Assembly: GCA_018296165.2 (NCBI GenBank)
Contig: JACKQL020000010.1
Span: 1,240,001 to 1,304,000 of the forward strand
Source of the DNA: Termitomyces sp. T153
Taxonomy: Eukaryota > Basidiomycota > Agaricomycetes > Agaricales > Lyophyllaceae
Direction of reading: 5' to 3'
DNA: 64,000 nt
In this document: positions 48,562 through 62,054 of the stretch, piece after piece
Layout: each line of letters opens with the position of its first letter
How positions within the stretch are numbered: position 1 is the stretch's first letter
Made by a program: the position numbers and the translations under genes
The notes under the pieces: model-generated
Databases searched by the model: none
What the model was told of the DNA's origin: nothing
Seen by the model: the letters and a program-made list of their open reading frames with translations, nothing else

Positions 48562-48689
48562 TTGTGGTCAGTGGAACCTGACAGTAGTGGCTGATGCTAC
48601 TGACAAAGAGGGCCCCTCCTCAGTTAAAGCTGCACTCAGTACAAGAACCATGGAAAATGGCTCCTCTGCTTCTACAAGGGAGGCTCTCA

Positions 48690-51640
48690 CCACCTCTGCA
48701 GAATGCTGCAGGAGGTGAGTGAAGATGGCCACCTCACTATAGCATAGCTATTTGGCCATGCTGAGTGGGAAGTGGCCACAGCTCTTGTGAATTTGCAGGA
48801 GCACTCAAAAGTGCTCTCAATTGTCAGTGGTGGGGGCATACTACCCATCATGTCCCTCCAAAGCAGGAGGCACACCAATAGTCTGGAGTTGACAATGGCA
48901 TTGATTGTCAACTCTTATGAACAGGTCCACATGTAATGCACTCTCTAACCAGTAGTGATTGAGGAAGTGTATACTATAGGAATATGCATAGTTCACCCAG
49001 GCAGGAGGCATGCAGTTTGTGAGGAGGTGACATATCACCTCCATTTCACTGACATTATTAATTTGTATAGGCAGCACTTGCAGCCTACACAGAGTGAAAT
49101 TGTAGGGGGCAAAAAGAATAAATTCCCCTACATAAGCATAGTAGTTGTTAACTGCATTCTGATAGAGATGCAGTTGAGCAGCCACTATAGCAAACAGTCT
49201 CATATAGGCCATTTGTGCATGCAGTGTAGTTGGGGCAAGTGCCTGATCTAGTACATATCCAATGACTGAATGTTGGTCTACACATAATGAGGCATTGATG
49301 GTCACACCTGAATACAGGTTCTGAGAGCCTGGGTAGCTATGGTGCAGAATATACTGTGCCCACATGTCAATATTGAAGTGATGGCTGATCAGGACTTGAT
49401 TAAGTCTTGCTCCTTGTGTGTTGTTATCTGTATGGCCAAGCATGGCCAATAAACATGATAGCAAGGGGACTATTTGCCAATGGCAATCCCCTCTGGGAAG
49501 AGATGTTTTCAACTCTCCTGGAGTCAACTCCATGACATGCTGCATGGTGCAGTCCCTGAGGTCTGGAGCCATAGTAAAAGGAGATCTGGTAGAACTCCTG
49601 AAGGAGGAGAGTGGCATGTATCCACTCCTTCATGGTAACCTTAGCCTGGCTCTCCCAAATGATCTTCAGGATCAGCTATAGCTGTTCTGGGTTCATGGGC
49701 ATTCTTCAGAGAGCCTACCAATACAGTAATTCATGGTGTGGAAATATATGTGATATTCCTGCCATCTCAGTGGAGTGGACAAAGACTGCATTAGTTATTG
49801 GTGACCAGTAGAAGTTGGGGTGAAGGATACTCCTGAAGTTATTTTGGCACTCAAAGCACCCCCATATCAATATGGTCTCCTAGCCATTTGAAAGGTGGCC
49901 AGGTACTGTATTATTCAGATGCTTGAGGCCCAGTTTGGACTTCTCAGCATTATTAGCCAACAGCCATTTGGCATTAGCATTGTGCTGCTTTTTGCAACAA
50001 TGCTCAGCAGCATTGTCTTCTGAGTCACTGTCCAAACTACATTGTTTAGATGTTGGAACATCATCATTGTCATTGCTCCCCAAGTCAAATACCACTGGGG
50101 CACCTGTAGCAGCTTGGGCAGCTTGTACTTGGATGACAAAGAATTCTTCATCATGGGGGTTCCAATGCACTAGTGAAAAGTACTCATGGGACAGGGCAGT
50201 AAGGATATTGTAGGTCCTTGGTTTGAGGACCTCAATCATTCCTGCCTCTGATCCACACAGCACATTTGCAGGAAAGGCTATTAAAGTGGCAACAACCACA
50301 GAGTTGGTTGCCACTAATAGAGTTGTGGCTGGCTTTGCTGAGCTAGTCTTAGCCATTGCTAGCCTTGATGGCACAGCCTTAGCCACCACTAGTTTTAATG
50401 GTCCAGCAGTGAATGGAGGCACCTTGAAGTTAGGGTGCTTGTCCATCCTCTAGTCATCACTAGCAGGCACAGCATCATTATAGGGCACCAGAGGTGCCCT
50501 CTGAGTCAAGGAACCCTCAACAAACACAAAAGGTTCTGTACAAGCCTTCTTTGCCTCTGGGGGTTGAGGAGGGGACACAACTCACTTCCATTTTCTAATG
50601 CTGAGCAGAAGAGGTCCATCTAGGCCTCATCTCTTTGTGTTTGAGTAATATTAAGTTTGTTCAGAACTTGAGATAGTGCTAACTGCACTACTGGATTATT
50701 GAGAATGTTAGCTCCAATGTCCTCTGGTACTCCAGCTTCATAAAGCTGCTGGAGAAGGTGAGTGAGTTTCTCATCCACAGCAGTGGAGGGCTCAGGCTCT
50801 TTTGCTTTGCCCTTGCCCTTGTCTTTTGTAGAGAAGCATTGTTTGACTATCTTCCAGGTGGTCAACAAGGGAGTGCTACTCCCCTGTACTAGTGCAAGTA
50901 GTGATGTTGCAGTCACCTTCTCTTTTGCTTTGCTGGTTGAGGTGTCTGCTAGATGTCCCAATGTGCTTGATGCTGAGAATGAGGCATTTGATAAATGCAC
51001 TGTAGTAGGCAGCAGCAGGTATGACTGCTACAGAGAGGCCAAGGACTGCATCAGAGCTGTAATAAATTAGGCTGTCATTGTCCACATGATGAAGATGACA
51101 CAAGGATAGAGATCCTTATTTGTAGTGAAATGGTAGCAGGTTGTTTTTGATCTGCTGTGCCCATTGTATAGCCAGGCCAAGCCACTGGCAGTGGGGCCAC
51201 ATTGTATTGTGGCACAACATATTGTTGCAATTCCTGGGACCATACAGGCTATGGGCCCACAGGATATCCAAAGTTCATTGGTGGAGGCACCTGAGGTCTC
51301 CTACATCCTCTTTCCATACCACCATGCTGTAGAAGTGCACTGCATCTCCACATTGGCAACTTCTGCATTGCCACTGTGTGGCCACATCTCCTGGCACTAC
51401 TGCAGGTCCTCTGCCCATAGGCCTGGTTCTCTATGGGACTGCTCTTTTCATTGCTGGGGGTGCTACATCTCCAGGCACCAACTCTCCTGCCAACATTGCA
51501 AAACCACTAAACCCTGGAAGTGAATCACTCTATGGGACTCCTCCCCCTCTTGAGCTCTGTCCAGAGCTCACCAAATATCTAGGCAGACCTGAGTCTGCCT
51601 CACCAGGCTGTTTCTTTTTCTTGCTCATTAGGTAACAAGT
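48690..51640 (-). pseudogene. Unrecognised long transposon ORF, decayed
   Basis: Minus-strand open pieces follow one another: 51640-51000 (KKKKQPGEADSGLPRYL...), 51000-50620 (KEKVTATSLLALVQGS, ELLTHLLQQLYEAG-like, PVVQLALSQVLNKLN), 50446-49880 (a Lys/Ala-rich part with SLDSDSEDNAAEH), and 49617-48841 (SHHFNIDMWAQYILHH, LYSGVTINASLCVDQHSVIG). Stops and shifts separate them. The layout suggests one protein of 800 aa or more with a basic-acidic head and a conserved globular tail. It lies downstream of the Gypsy pol on the same strand but has no retroviral-type zinc knuckle or protease. I do not recognise it. Confidence 0.5.
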
Positions 51641-51775
51641 CCTCTCACTTGATGTTAGCACATTGCAACAATGTTGTAGTAAAAGACAAAGGCCAGTTGG
51701 ACTTTGCAACCAGCCAAAGAAATTAGCTGACATCTGATGGCTGCCAGCATGGCAGCCTGTCCAGCTCCTAGATTA

Positions 51776-54700
51776 AGTCAAGTTGACTTGGTCCTTCTAG
51801 CTAACTGCACAGTGTGCTGGATGCCCTGCAACTCTAAATATCTGTCAAGGGCCTTGAAGTCCTTGCAGATAGCAAGGGACTCCCAAGTGGCATCCCCCAG
51901 ACTCCATTGAACCTTGAATTTGAGGTTCACCCCATCCTAATAATGATTTACCAGATCATTGATAAACCACTCTTGGTTGTCTGGTGCACCAAAGTCATAT
52001 GGCTCTGGTGTTGCCCTATTGGGAAACAGCATGTTGTTGCTGGCCTTATATAGTTGTAGCAGCAACACATGGAACTTAGAATGTAATCTTTGTTCCTGGA
52101 GTGCCATAAGCAGCTCCAATACATAATTGGAGGTCTCATTGTAAGTCTCCAAAATCTTATATGGCCCAACCCATTTTGGACAGAGCTTTCTAGCTCTGCT
52201 CTTTGGGAGGTTGAGGTTTTTTGTTGAAAGGTACACCAATGTACCTTTCTCCAACTCTAGATCTGGTCTACAGTGCAAATTTGCAGAGCATGTCTGAGAC
52301 ATGCACTTCAATTGTCACATCATGCACTGCTGTCAAGTTCTCAAGAGGTTGGCAGGCAAACTGCTTAATTCCTTAGAAATTACAATATACAACCTAATCT
52401 TGCATATCATCAATGGCATGTATCCACCATTCAACTCAAGTAGTGTGAACTGCATTATTTCAGAAATGCATGCATTAATTGTGAATTCAGTTAAGTCTAT
52501 TTAACTTAACCAGTCCTTCTGATCTAGACACATCACAGTGTGCAATATCTGACCAATGTTCCTATTGGCACATTTGGTCTGTCCATCCATCTGCAGATGA
52601 ATCCTAATAGCTTATGCAGTTCATGCCATTACTTAAACATAAACTTAGAGTCACAATCACTGACAATAGAGCTTGGGAGACTGTGAAGTCTCACAATCTC
52701 ACACATGTAGATCTTGTAAGGGGATGACTCCTTTATGAGTAACTCCAGCTCTATCTGGCCTTAGTCATAGGTACAGCATCATCTCTAGCATATCTGACTG
52801 ACTGGCCACTGAGCCCCTGCACCCTCTGGACAGTATTGGTCAGCCCTTCATAGTCATTGGACTCTATTTCTCCTTTCAACATATTGATAGTCATTACTGC
52901 TTAGCATACCTGGGCCACTTATCACATATAGCATTAGTTATAGCATAGCCATGGATGTAGTATATAAGCCAGTTGCAAGGATAGAATATCCTTTGACTGA
53001 TCAATAACAGCATTCTCCAGGTCTATCCAGTGAATTGACTGTGAGAGCCCCAGCATTGTTACCTTTGCTTAGCTCACTGTGCTTGCCCCTTGCCTGCCTC
53101 TTAGCCACTGCTCGCTCCTTTGATGCTTACTTGTTGCTTGTGCTTGCTTGCTCTAGCCAGGTTTATCTGCAGTTGTGCTTGTCTCCTCACAGATCCAGGA
53201 CAGCTGTGATGCTGTCATAGTTGTGCACACTAGTATCAGGTGCACCATGCTCATCATGCAACAAATGACTACTCACAGGTAGTTAAACTCCTTGAATTCA
53301 GAGAAGGGCGCTATCAAGTCCATTCCTATTGAGTTCTATAGCTTAGCTAGCATGGGCAGAGAGTGTAATTTCCCTGAAGAGAGCTGGTTACTCCCTTTTG
53401 CCCACTGACACAGTTGGCATGTGGTGTAGAATGGAAATGCATCTGCAACTACAGTTGGCCACTAGTACTAACAACAAAGATATTCTGTGTTCTCTGGGTG
53501 CCAAAGTGCCCAACCATATGATGTGCTTGATTGAGCAATTTAGTTACCATCTCCCTATCATGAAGTATACATAGCACCTTGTAGCTCAATAGATTTGTAG
53601 TCCAAATTAGCTTGATTTTTAGCCAGAGACTTATAGTCTTTTGGCAGAGTCTGGATCTCAGCAAAGAGCTTGTCTTTGCTATACAAGGACTGGATTTGAC
53701 AGAGACAATTCCTTGTCAGATTGGTCCTAAGGTTGCAGAGACTGGGCCATCCCAAGAATAGCCTCACTAAGAGTCATATTTCCTGTGGTGTTGTTAGGAC
53801 TATCAGACTCCTGATGGGCCTGAGCTGATCCCTTCATGCCATCATTACTATTGGCAAGACCTTGTGCTTCCTTATCACCAAGTTTGTGATCATCTCACAC
53901 CTGCTGGCTTCAGTAGCTTGGTCTGTTGTGGAGAGCACAAATCTGATCTAGTTGTGCTTGCATCTTCTGCAGGCATGTTGGGAGAAAATCATCCCCCTCT
54001 GAGTTGATTTGCACATCTGCTCATACATAGTCATAGATGTAGTGGACATTTCAAGGAGAATTGCTCTAAAAGTAGTGGGATAAACAGTCTGCTACCTTAT
54101 TGAGCTCTTTCTTAACATATGTGATGTTGAAATTAAATCTTGACATATAATTCATCCACTATCATTGACAGGGTGATAGATTCTATTGAGTTTTGAAAAA
54201 ATCAAGAGCTTTATGATCTGTAATTACACAGATCTTATAACTTAAAAGCTTGTCCTCCTATTTGAGGAGGGCTTTGAGGATAGCCAGCATCTCTAATTCA
54301 TGCATGGCATAATTCTGCTGTGCATTGGTGAACTTCTTAGACATGAACCCAGCTGGCCAACATTTCTGTCAGCTGGGTCCTTGTCCATACATTGCTCTAA
54401 CACCTGTCTTTGAAGTGTTGCAAATTAGCCATATAGAATTCTTGTGTCAAGGATTAATAGGCTGGATAATTAGGTTTCAGCACAGATCTGTTTGATCATA
54501 TCAAAACACCACTGGTGAATAGGGTGCCAGTGGAATGGCAACCCATTTTGCATTATGGCTATCAATGGCCCTATATATGCAGATATATTGGGCAAAAAAT
54601 TCCCAATGTAATTTACCAATCTGATGAATCATTGGATATCATTGTGGGTTCTAGGAGTATGCCACTCCTGGATCCAATTCAACTAATCCACATCAGAGTG

Positions 54701-55541
54701 TATACCCTGTAAATCAATAACTTGGCCAAGGCACTTGATGTGCTTCACATATAGCTTGCACTTCTTTCACTTGAGGTAGAGCTTGTTTTTATGTAGTCTT
54801 TCAAAGACTACTCTGAGGTGCTGTTCATGCTCCTCAATAGAATCTGAAAAGATGAATTGTTGTCTAAATACACATGCATCCATTTCCTGATGATGTCTCT
54901 AAAAATGGATGTCATCAGACATTGAAATGTTGCTGGCATGTTACACTTGCCAATCTGCATAATATTACTGCAATATGTCCCAGTGATAGTCATAAACTTA
55001 GTCTTTGGTACATCTGAAATATATATCCTCACTTGTTCATATGCATTTGTAAGGTCAATTTTTGACCTCACTGGTGCATGTGCTACATCTTCTCAAATGA
55101 CCTCTTGATTTGGTAAGGGCATTACATCCTTAACTATGTTATCATTGCATTAGCATGAATCTCATGCCATCTGCAAGGAGCCATCCTTCTTGGGAATACA
55201 TAGTAATGGTGCAGCCTGGTTGGCCACACACAGCTCCCACCACTGAGCATGCACATAGCAGTTGATTTTATCTTGCAATTGCTGCTGAAGTGACTTAAGA
55301 CACTTCAGCATAAAGTATGACTACTGTTTGGTCTTGTCTATGAGATTTATCTCATGGTTAACTTCATGCCATGGAGGAAGTTCCTCCTTAGTCCCATTGA
55401 CAATGTCCTGGCACTTGTCATACCACTGCTGCCAAAGGCAGGGAATATCACCTTCCATTAGCTTAAAAGGTTGTGCCTTCTCTTTGTCTATTCTAGGCCA
55501 AGGACAATGTTCCTCCTTGGCCATCTTCAACTGTGGCACTA
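51776..55541 (-). pseudogene. Ty3/Gypsy pol remnant (RT, integrase, chromodomain)
   Basis: Minus-strand blocks in pol order. 55550-55321 holds PWHEVNHEINLIDKTKQ. The RT core at 55071-54808 contains SKIDLTNAYEQVR, DVPKTKF and ATFQCLMTSIFRD. The catalytic box reads YLDN where YLDD is expected, and a one-base deletion follows at once. An integrase zinc-binding piece lies at 53664-53449 (HHMVGHFGTQRT). The integrase C-terminal part at 52311-51937 contains YLSTKNLNLPKSRARKLCPK and YDFGAPDNQEWF. The chromodomain at about 51900-51776 has KVQWSLGDATWES. Many stops; inactive. Its gag lies further right, separated by later insertions. Confidence 0.85.
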
Positions 55542-58049
55542 TGTCATGACCCAGAACCCCCCCTCTTCCCAAGACACCTCACTTTCCCGGAGTTCCCCCT
55601 TCAACTCCCCCAACTCTTGTTCACCTACAATGCTTACCCCAGCTAACTCTGACACTTCTCCAGCAAACTCTGACAGCCCCCTGGCTAACTCCAACATGTT
55701 CCCTGCAGGCCCCAGCACTTCTCCCCCTCTTTCTGAGCTCCTGGAACCCCCTTCACTGCTCCTGACACCAGTGTACATCACTTATTTGTGATTTACCTGA
55801 CCAAATCTGGAGCATCATGACAACCCCAGGATGGCCCACATTCCTGTTTGATCCTATCACTATATTACTGCAGTCCACCCACTGATCATGACTGACACCT
55901 GTTGACTCCACATGACTCTAACAAGCCCCACTGCCAGACCTGCTATCCCCAGAGCTGTCCTAGTAGTTGGGATATAAGTTGTAGAGTAGCATTCCATACT
56001 CTAGTCTTGATATTACCTACCATACTATGTTTTGATTGTTTGTCTCTCTATATTTGCCAGCTCTGCCTCCTACTAAGGTCAACCACAACACCACCAACCC
56101 CATCTTCCACCAGCCCCTGGTGATAATCAATCAATTTTTCAACAACTTCTCTAGTGCCTCACCAACACCACCCTCCTCAAGTTTGCCAACAATACAACTC
56201 CCTGCCAGAGACAATTACTCACTGTATAAGAGAAAGCTATCCTCCCCACCAACAAATAATGACAACCAGCCACCTAGTCAAGCACTCCCACTCTTCACTG
56301 CTGACTTCCTCTAGCTCTGCCAACCAAACCCCAAACCCACTGGCCCAATCTCACTCCAATCAGAATAATTGCACAGCTCCATCAAAGTCCACACATCATC
56401 AATATCTGACTCAACAACACTCTGATGGAGCTCCCTCCACCCACATTGGTAGCACAAGCCTCCAACACTTTGCCAGCAAACAGTTCAGACCCTTCATGCC
56501 TCCATTGACTAATCTCTAGGACATCAAGTCTATGAAAACAAGCCCTACCATTATTGGAATCACCCCCCAACCCTAACAACCCCCTGCCTCCACAATGAAT
56601 CAAGACTCCAAGACCAGCATCCCATCACCAATTCCAAATCCAATCTCTAGAACTATCTAGGACTACTCCAGCTACTAGAACAAGCCCTGTAACAAAATTC
56701 CCAAGCATGGAGACAACTCCTGCCAACCCCCTCTCCTCCCAGTCCCCTAGGGCTCTGACACCTCCAACCCAACTCTAGCAGCTCTGGAGAAACCAAAAGA
56801 ATTTCCAACCCTCAAGATAACTGAGAAAGGAAGGAAAATGCACCTCCACCCTAGCCTCCTTGAATGCACCCTAAAGGCACCCCTCAACAAACTCCAGAAA
56901 TTAATGTGAAAACAGTGGCACTCCAACCAACAATGCCAGATGACTCCAGACCTCTGCCACCAGTACTTCAACACCCCCCCCCCAACCAATTCAGAATCAC
57001 TGGTGTCACAAATATTCAATGCTGCTTCCTCCATATGCATTTTACAAGATGGGACTCCCACCTTTTGACTACCTATTATGCTATCAGAAGAATGCCCAAG
57101 TGCAAGAGCTACCCTGCCAAAACAAATAATAAGAAAAAGAGAATTCTATATGAAGTAGTCACTTCAGAGTCTCATGAACTTGCTGACATGTTCTCTGAAA
57201 GAAGCAAAGACTCTCTCCATCACTCCTTCAGACCCCATTGTCACAACTTCAACAGCCAACCATCTTAAGTCCCAAAGCCCAGCAACTGATAATGCCAAAT
57301 GCACCTTGGAGGCTTCCCTGCCAAATTGATTTAAAAACAACCAACAACTCTAGGTAGCTTTGGACCCAGCCATTGCAACTCCAAACCAACCCCCATCAAA
57401 CATTGACCTAGAAGTCCTTGGTAGTAAAGACACACCTTTGCCTCCTTGAACACCTCTTCAAGGCCTTTCCTAACATCTTGCAGAAAACAATATAAAGAAC
57501 CAATGTGCCTCAACCCATGACTCCAGGCAGCCCTGGGACCCCTCTACATAACTCTGAACTCTGGCACCACAGCTCTGGACTCCACCATCTTGACTCTAAC
57601 ACCTATCTGGAGAACTTCTGACACTGATCCATCAGCACTGTTCTAGTTGCATACACTCTGTAGGCTAAAATCCTTGCCCATCAACCACAAATCACTTTGC
57701 CCTTGCAAAGAAAAAAGATGTCTATGTGCAGGGACAACACCACCAGAGCAACAAAAGAACAAATTCCCTATGAAGTAGTTTCTCTAGAGTACCATGAATT
57801 TGCTGATGCATTCTTCAAGGAAAGAGTAATGTAGTCCTCCACACCCATTATAGAATTGAACTTGAAAAGCCACTTCCATCCCTCAACAAGTAAGATGCCA
57901 TGCACCTGCTCTCTCTCACCAGAGTCACAATCTAGTGGCCTGTCATCTCTTCTTTGACAAGACCCACCACTTGTCAAAAAAACAAACTCCAAGCACTAGG
58001 TTATTAGTGCAGGACATTGCATCTGCCTAGTAAAGACTCACCCAGTTAA
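55542..58049 (+). repeat. LTR-like copy 2 and Gypsy fragments nested in the minus-strand Gypsy
   Basis: Begins TGTCATGACCC at 55542 and aligns patchily with copy 1 (47544) to about 56030, including a TATAAG-like element and CTTGATATTA. Further right, plus-strand fragments resemble the region before Gypsy reverse transcriptase: SHELADMFSERSKDS (about 57170) and EYHEFADAFFKERVM (about 57785). The last 57 bp (57993-58049) match 48503-48552. It looks like a stack of insertions splitting the minus-strand gag from pol. Boundaries are uncertain. Confidence 0.5.
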
Positions 58050-58418
58050 TGTCAGGGGACTTCCATTTCTGACCTCCACAACTTATTCCAGCACCTCTGC
58101 AGCTTATTCAACATCTCTGGAGCTCATTCTGGAACCCCAGAAATCTCTGGAGAACTGCAGAGTTCTCTGTATTACTTCAGCAATCATTGCTCTAGGGTTA
58201 GAAGTAGCTCTGATCATCTGTATAGTAGTTCCCATGCCTCCACTGCTCACTGATGCACTACACTGAGCAGTGGGGATCCTTAGACTTGTTCTCTTCAGAT
58301 TCCCCTCTGCTAAGTGATTAGTTACTGATTGTATTGTTGTCTACTCCACTAATATACTGCAGATTCCCCTCTGCTAGCTGCATGACTCTGATCTGCTACT
58401 CTGGAGGTTGCCCTTATA
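58050..58418 (+). mobile_element. Solo LTR (369 bp) with 5-bp target duplication
   Basis: Runs from TGTCAGGGGACTTCC to GGTTGCCCTTATA and is flanked by GTTAA at 58045-58049 and 58419-58423. The paralogous locus at 48503-48561 has the same flanks with one GTTAA and no insert, which is the expected empty site. No internal coding region, so a solo LTR left by recombination. Its strand is arbitrary. Confidence 0.8.
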
Positions 58419-58423
58419 GTTAA

Positions 58424-59604
58424 GCTGAGCCCCCATGATCAACAGAACCCTCCTGAGTCCCTTCAAACTCAGCTGCTTGGTTGTTGTTGACCTCAGCAGG
58501 ATCTTTGTCCTGCTCATTGTTAGCATCTCCCATATCCAAAGGAGCAGCAGTATGTGCCACTTGCACAAACACTCAAGAAGCTGGCTTAGCCAGCTCCCTG
58601 CATCTGTGGGCAAAATGCCTAACCTTTCCACATTTGTAATAGTTGACAGATTGTCCAGCATCCTTGCCTGGTTGGCCTGAAGCAATAGCCAACATTATTT
58701 TCCTTACAGCAAGATGCTTTCCCACTACTTGCACTGCTCTCACTGGTCAATGAGAACCTGAGCCCATATTGCCTTGCAGGAGCATAGTCCTCAAGGGCTA
58801 CACATGCCATGAGTCTCTTCACTAATCTGGACAGTGGCAGGTGAGTCTGATGTCTCACCAGCTTAGTTTGCTTTGCCAAGGCAGTCCCATGTTTTGGGAA
58901 CTGCATTGTAGCTAGTGCCAGTTGCTGCCCAGATTGGCTCTTTATGCTGCACTCTAAGAGTGTGCTGCAGTCTTTATGCTGTCCTCATAGGCTTTTGCTT
59001 CTGAGACAAACTCCTCAACAGTGTTCACTTTGGGAGCTAGTCCACCATTGCATATCAATGCAATGAGCATGTCAGAGAGTATTCCCTCTAAAAGCTGCTC
59101 ACATATTGTGAATTTGTTGGGGAACACAACCATGTTCTAAGCATGATCAAGCAAAGCATCATAGAAGCCTTGCACTCCCTCTTTGACCACATACACCATG
59201 TTGCAGAATGCATCATGGGAATCTTGCATTGTCAAGAGCTGTACAAATTGATTGTACAATTTGAGAGTTACATCCTTCAACCTCCAGTGGAACATTGCCC
59301 TATTGACATGGATTACATATTAGAGGTACCACTTCAGGGTGCCTGCAGCCAGAAAGTCTATAAGAATTAGGACTTTCTCATGTTTGCACCCATTTCCACT
59401 ATACTGAGCTACTGTGTAAAATACACAGATACTCATAAGCCAGTTCTCAAGTTCACTGAACTTGGCCAAACCAATACAAGAGGTGATTGTCTTAGATGAA
59501 TTACTCCTTCTTGGCTTGAGTCCTTCTGGTATTGCCAGGCAGACCACAAGCAGTTGTTCTATCACCACCTTTAGACAATTGTGCATTGTCTGGCAATGAT
59601 ATTT
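58424..59604 (-). pseudogene. Ty3/Gypsy gag remnant, C-terminal part with zinc knuckle
   Basis: Minus-strand blocks: KFSELENWLMSICVFYTVAQ at about 59465, the usual core of basidiomycete Gypsy gag, then LAAGTLKWYL. A CCHC-type knuckle lies near 58645-58600, reading YYKCGKVRHFAHRC; the first cysteine is replaced by tyrosine, as a CG to CA change would give. Frameshifts and stops are frequent. The N-terminal half continues at 62055-62400 beyond the LINE insertion. Confidence 0.75.
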
Positions 59605-62054
59605 ATCATCTGAATGGGTCTCAGTTACCAATGGCACTACCCAGGGCTGCACACTCTCTATGCTTTATTATGCTTTCTACAATGCACCCTCATTAAGGTG
59701 GCCAGAGCTAGTGATCCCTCTGAGTTGTCCTCTGGCTTTATAGATGATGTTATGTTCCTTGCTATTGCTAAGTCTCTGATGGAAACACATGCAATTTTAC
59801 AAGATCTCATGTCCCATGCTAATGGCGCATTTGCCTGGTCTAATCAACATAACTCTCCTTTTGAACTAATTAAACTAGCAGCCATGAACTTCTCTAGAGC
59901 CAGGGATTTGGTGGCCCCTCCAGACATTATACTGATGCAACAGCTGCGGGACAGATCCATGTCAGTACAATGCATCACCACTGTCTCCTCATACAAGTAC
60001 CTGGGCATTGTGTTTGACTCCAAGTTACATTGGTTGGCCCACACACAGAAGGTCACAGCCACTGCAGCCTGGTGGATGGTACAGGTCTCCTGCCTCTCAA
60101 GGATATCTGGTGGCATGCCCCCTCAGCATATGTGCCAGCTCTACAACACTGTAGCTATTCCAGCATTCATGTATGCTGTGGACATCTGGTACTCAGGCAT
60201 CAGTACAAATGCTGTGGGCTCCAGGTGTGTCAGGTTGGTGGGGGTGACTAAGAAGCTTGGGGTGGCATAGCATCAAGCTGCTAAGGTTATAACAGGGGCC
60301 CTCAGCACTATGGCTGTAGATGTGTTGGAGGTACATGCTAACCTGTTACCAATAAATCTCCTATTTTGCAAGGTGCTAATACACGCGGCCATCTAACTGT
60401 CCTTGCTAGCACTGCTACACTCCCTGCACAGCCTGGTTTGTAAGGCCTCAGGGCACACAGTCAGACAGCACCACTCACATTTGCATGATCTTTTTCAGTA
60501 CATGCTAATCTCCCTCTCTGATATAGAGATGGTCCTTCCCACTAGGAGGCACCCACCTGAGCTACAGGCCATTCTTTGCCACACACATTGAACCCTCTAA
60601 GAACTTTGCTCTGACTGTGGTGGATAGGGCCTTCAAGAGATTGCTCTTCTCAGTCTTCTGCAATGGCTCAGGAGCTGAGGGTAGTATTGAGGCATCAGCA
60701 GTAATGTTCATAAGCAACAAGGAAGTCTCCTCATTAAAGTACCACCTTAGTTTAGCAGCTGAACATACAGTCTATGAAGCCAAAATTGTCAGACTCATGC
60801 TGGGGCTCCATCTACCAACATCCCTAGCCTGCCACCTCCATGACCATACTGTCATTGGCAGCAATAGTCAAGCTACAATCCAGGCACTCAAGAACCAGTG
60901 CCCCCATCCCACTCACTACCTCCTGGACATTGTGCACTCAATGGCCAAAAACCTTCATCAGAAACAAGACCACTCAAGACAAAGAGGCCAGGGGCAGGTA
61001 GCTCCCCACTCACAAGGAGTAGTGAGTGTTCACATTCACTGGTCCCCTAGCCATAGCAGCTTTGCACCCAACAAATGGGCTGATGCCCTAGCCAAGAAAG
61101 TGGCTCAAGGCTCTTTATCCTCAAATAGTTCTCTCCCAACTTATATCCACTGTCAGCAGCTCCTGATTAGCATCCCAGCAGCCTGTCAAGCAGACCTAGT
61201 TGCCACCCAAGTTATGTGGAGGCATAGGTGGAAGAGGTCACCACACTTCCAGGCCCTCCAGAGGATAGACAGGTCCCTCCCATCTAAAGCCTACCTCAAG
61301 CTCACTGGCAACCTCAACAGATACAATTTAGCTATGATCACCCAGCTTTAGACTGGACACCTCCTCTTGAACTAGCACCTCTTCTGAATTTACTGAGCAG
61401 AAACCCCAGTATGTCCTCACTGCTAGGGCCTAATAGACAAAACCATATGTTATTTTCTGCTTGAGTGCTTGCAATACAAGTTTGAATGCTATGTTCACCT
61501 CTTGTGTTCACTCAAGCACCAAGCTTAGTCCTTCTTGCACCTCTTGTTGTTCCCCTCCACTCTGACCCACCTGCTCTGCTTCATTAAAGCCATGAAACAG
61601 CTCTAGCAGTCCCCATCCACCACACTAATAATGCAGATAGCACAATAGACCCACCTGAGGCCCTGCAAGGCCCCCAACCATGTTTTCATTACCCTAGTTC
61701 TACCTAATTTACCCTACTACTCTCCTTACTAACAGCTCTAGGCTCTCCTTTGACCACCTACTGATATCCTTAGCCCTAGTCAGAAATCCAGCCCAGCTGC
61801 TTGTCTTGACCCTGCTTGCCCTGCAAGCTTTTGTTGTACCCTAACACAGCTGAAACACTCCCACCAAAATTTACTTCAGGGCATAACTGGAGTGCATCCT
61901 GAAACAGTGTTGGGAAGCACTGGCTAGCTCATTCTCTGTGTATGTGGGAGGGTTTGGCATCATGCAGCTCTTGTAGTATTATGTATCTGTTGATGTACCA
62001 TGCAACATAGACACTACACATCTCATGCACATTAATAGGAAATTAAAAAAAAAA
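59605..62054 (+). mobile_element. 5'-truncated LINE (RT end, RNase H, zinc region, poly-A)
   Basis: Starts inside the reverse transcriptase: TTQGCTLSMLYYAFYNAP near 59642, then after a frameshift SGFIDDVMFLA, SPFELIKLAAMNF, VSSYKYLGIVFDSKLHW and PAFMYAVDIWYSG. The RNase H domain (60617-61351) contains SVFCNGSGAEGS, HTVYEAKIV, VIGSNSQATIQALKNQ and VHIHWSPSHSSFAPNKWADA. The first catalytic Asp and the one before NSQA are Asn or Ser-Asn. A C-terminal zinc-like region continues to about 61610. Ten A's at 62045-62054 form a tail. GATATTT occurs just before the element (59598-59604) and right after the tail (62055-62061), a candidate target duplication. 5' truncation and tail fit target-primed insertion. 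Confidence 0.85.

Noticed and set aside
55539..55781. Minus-strand frame rich in Glu/Gly/Leu repeats (SELAGEVSELAG-like)
   Set aside because: Antisense of the LTR-like repeat beginning TGTCATGACCC; low-complexity artefact.
56980..56992. Poly-C run
   Set aside because: A simple homopolymer in low-complexity transposon DNA; no structure around it.
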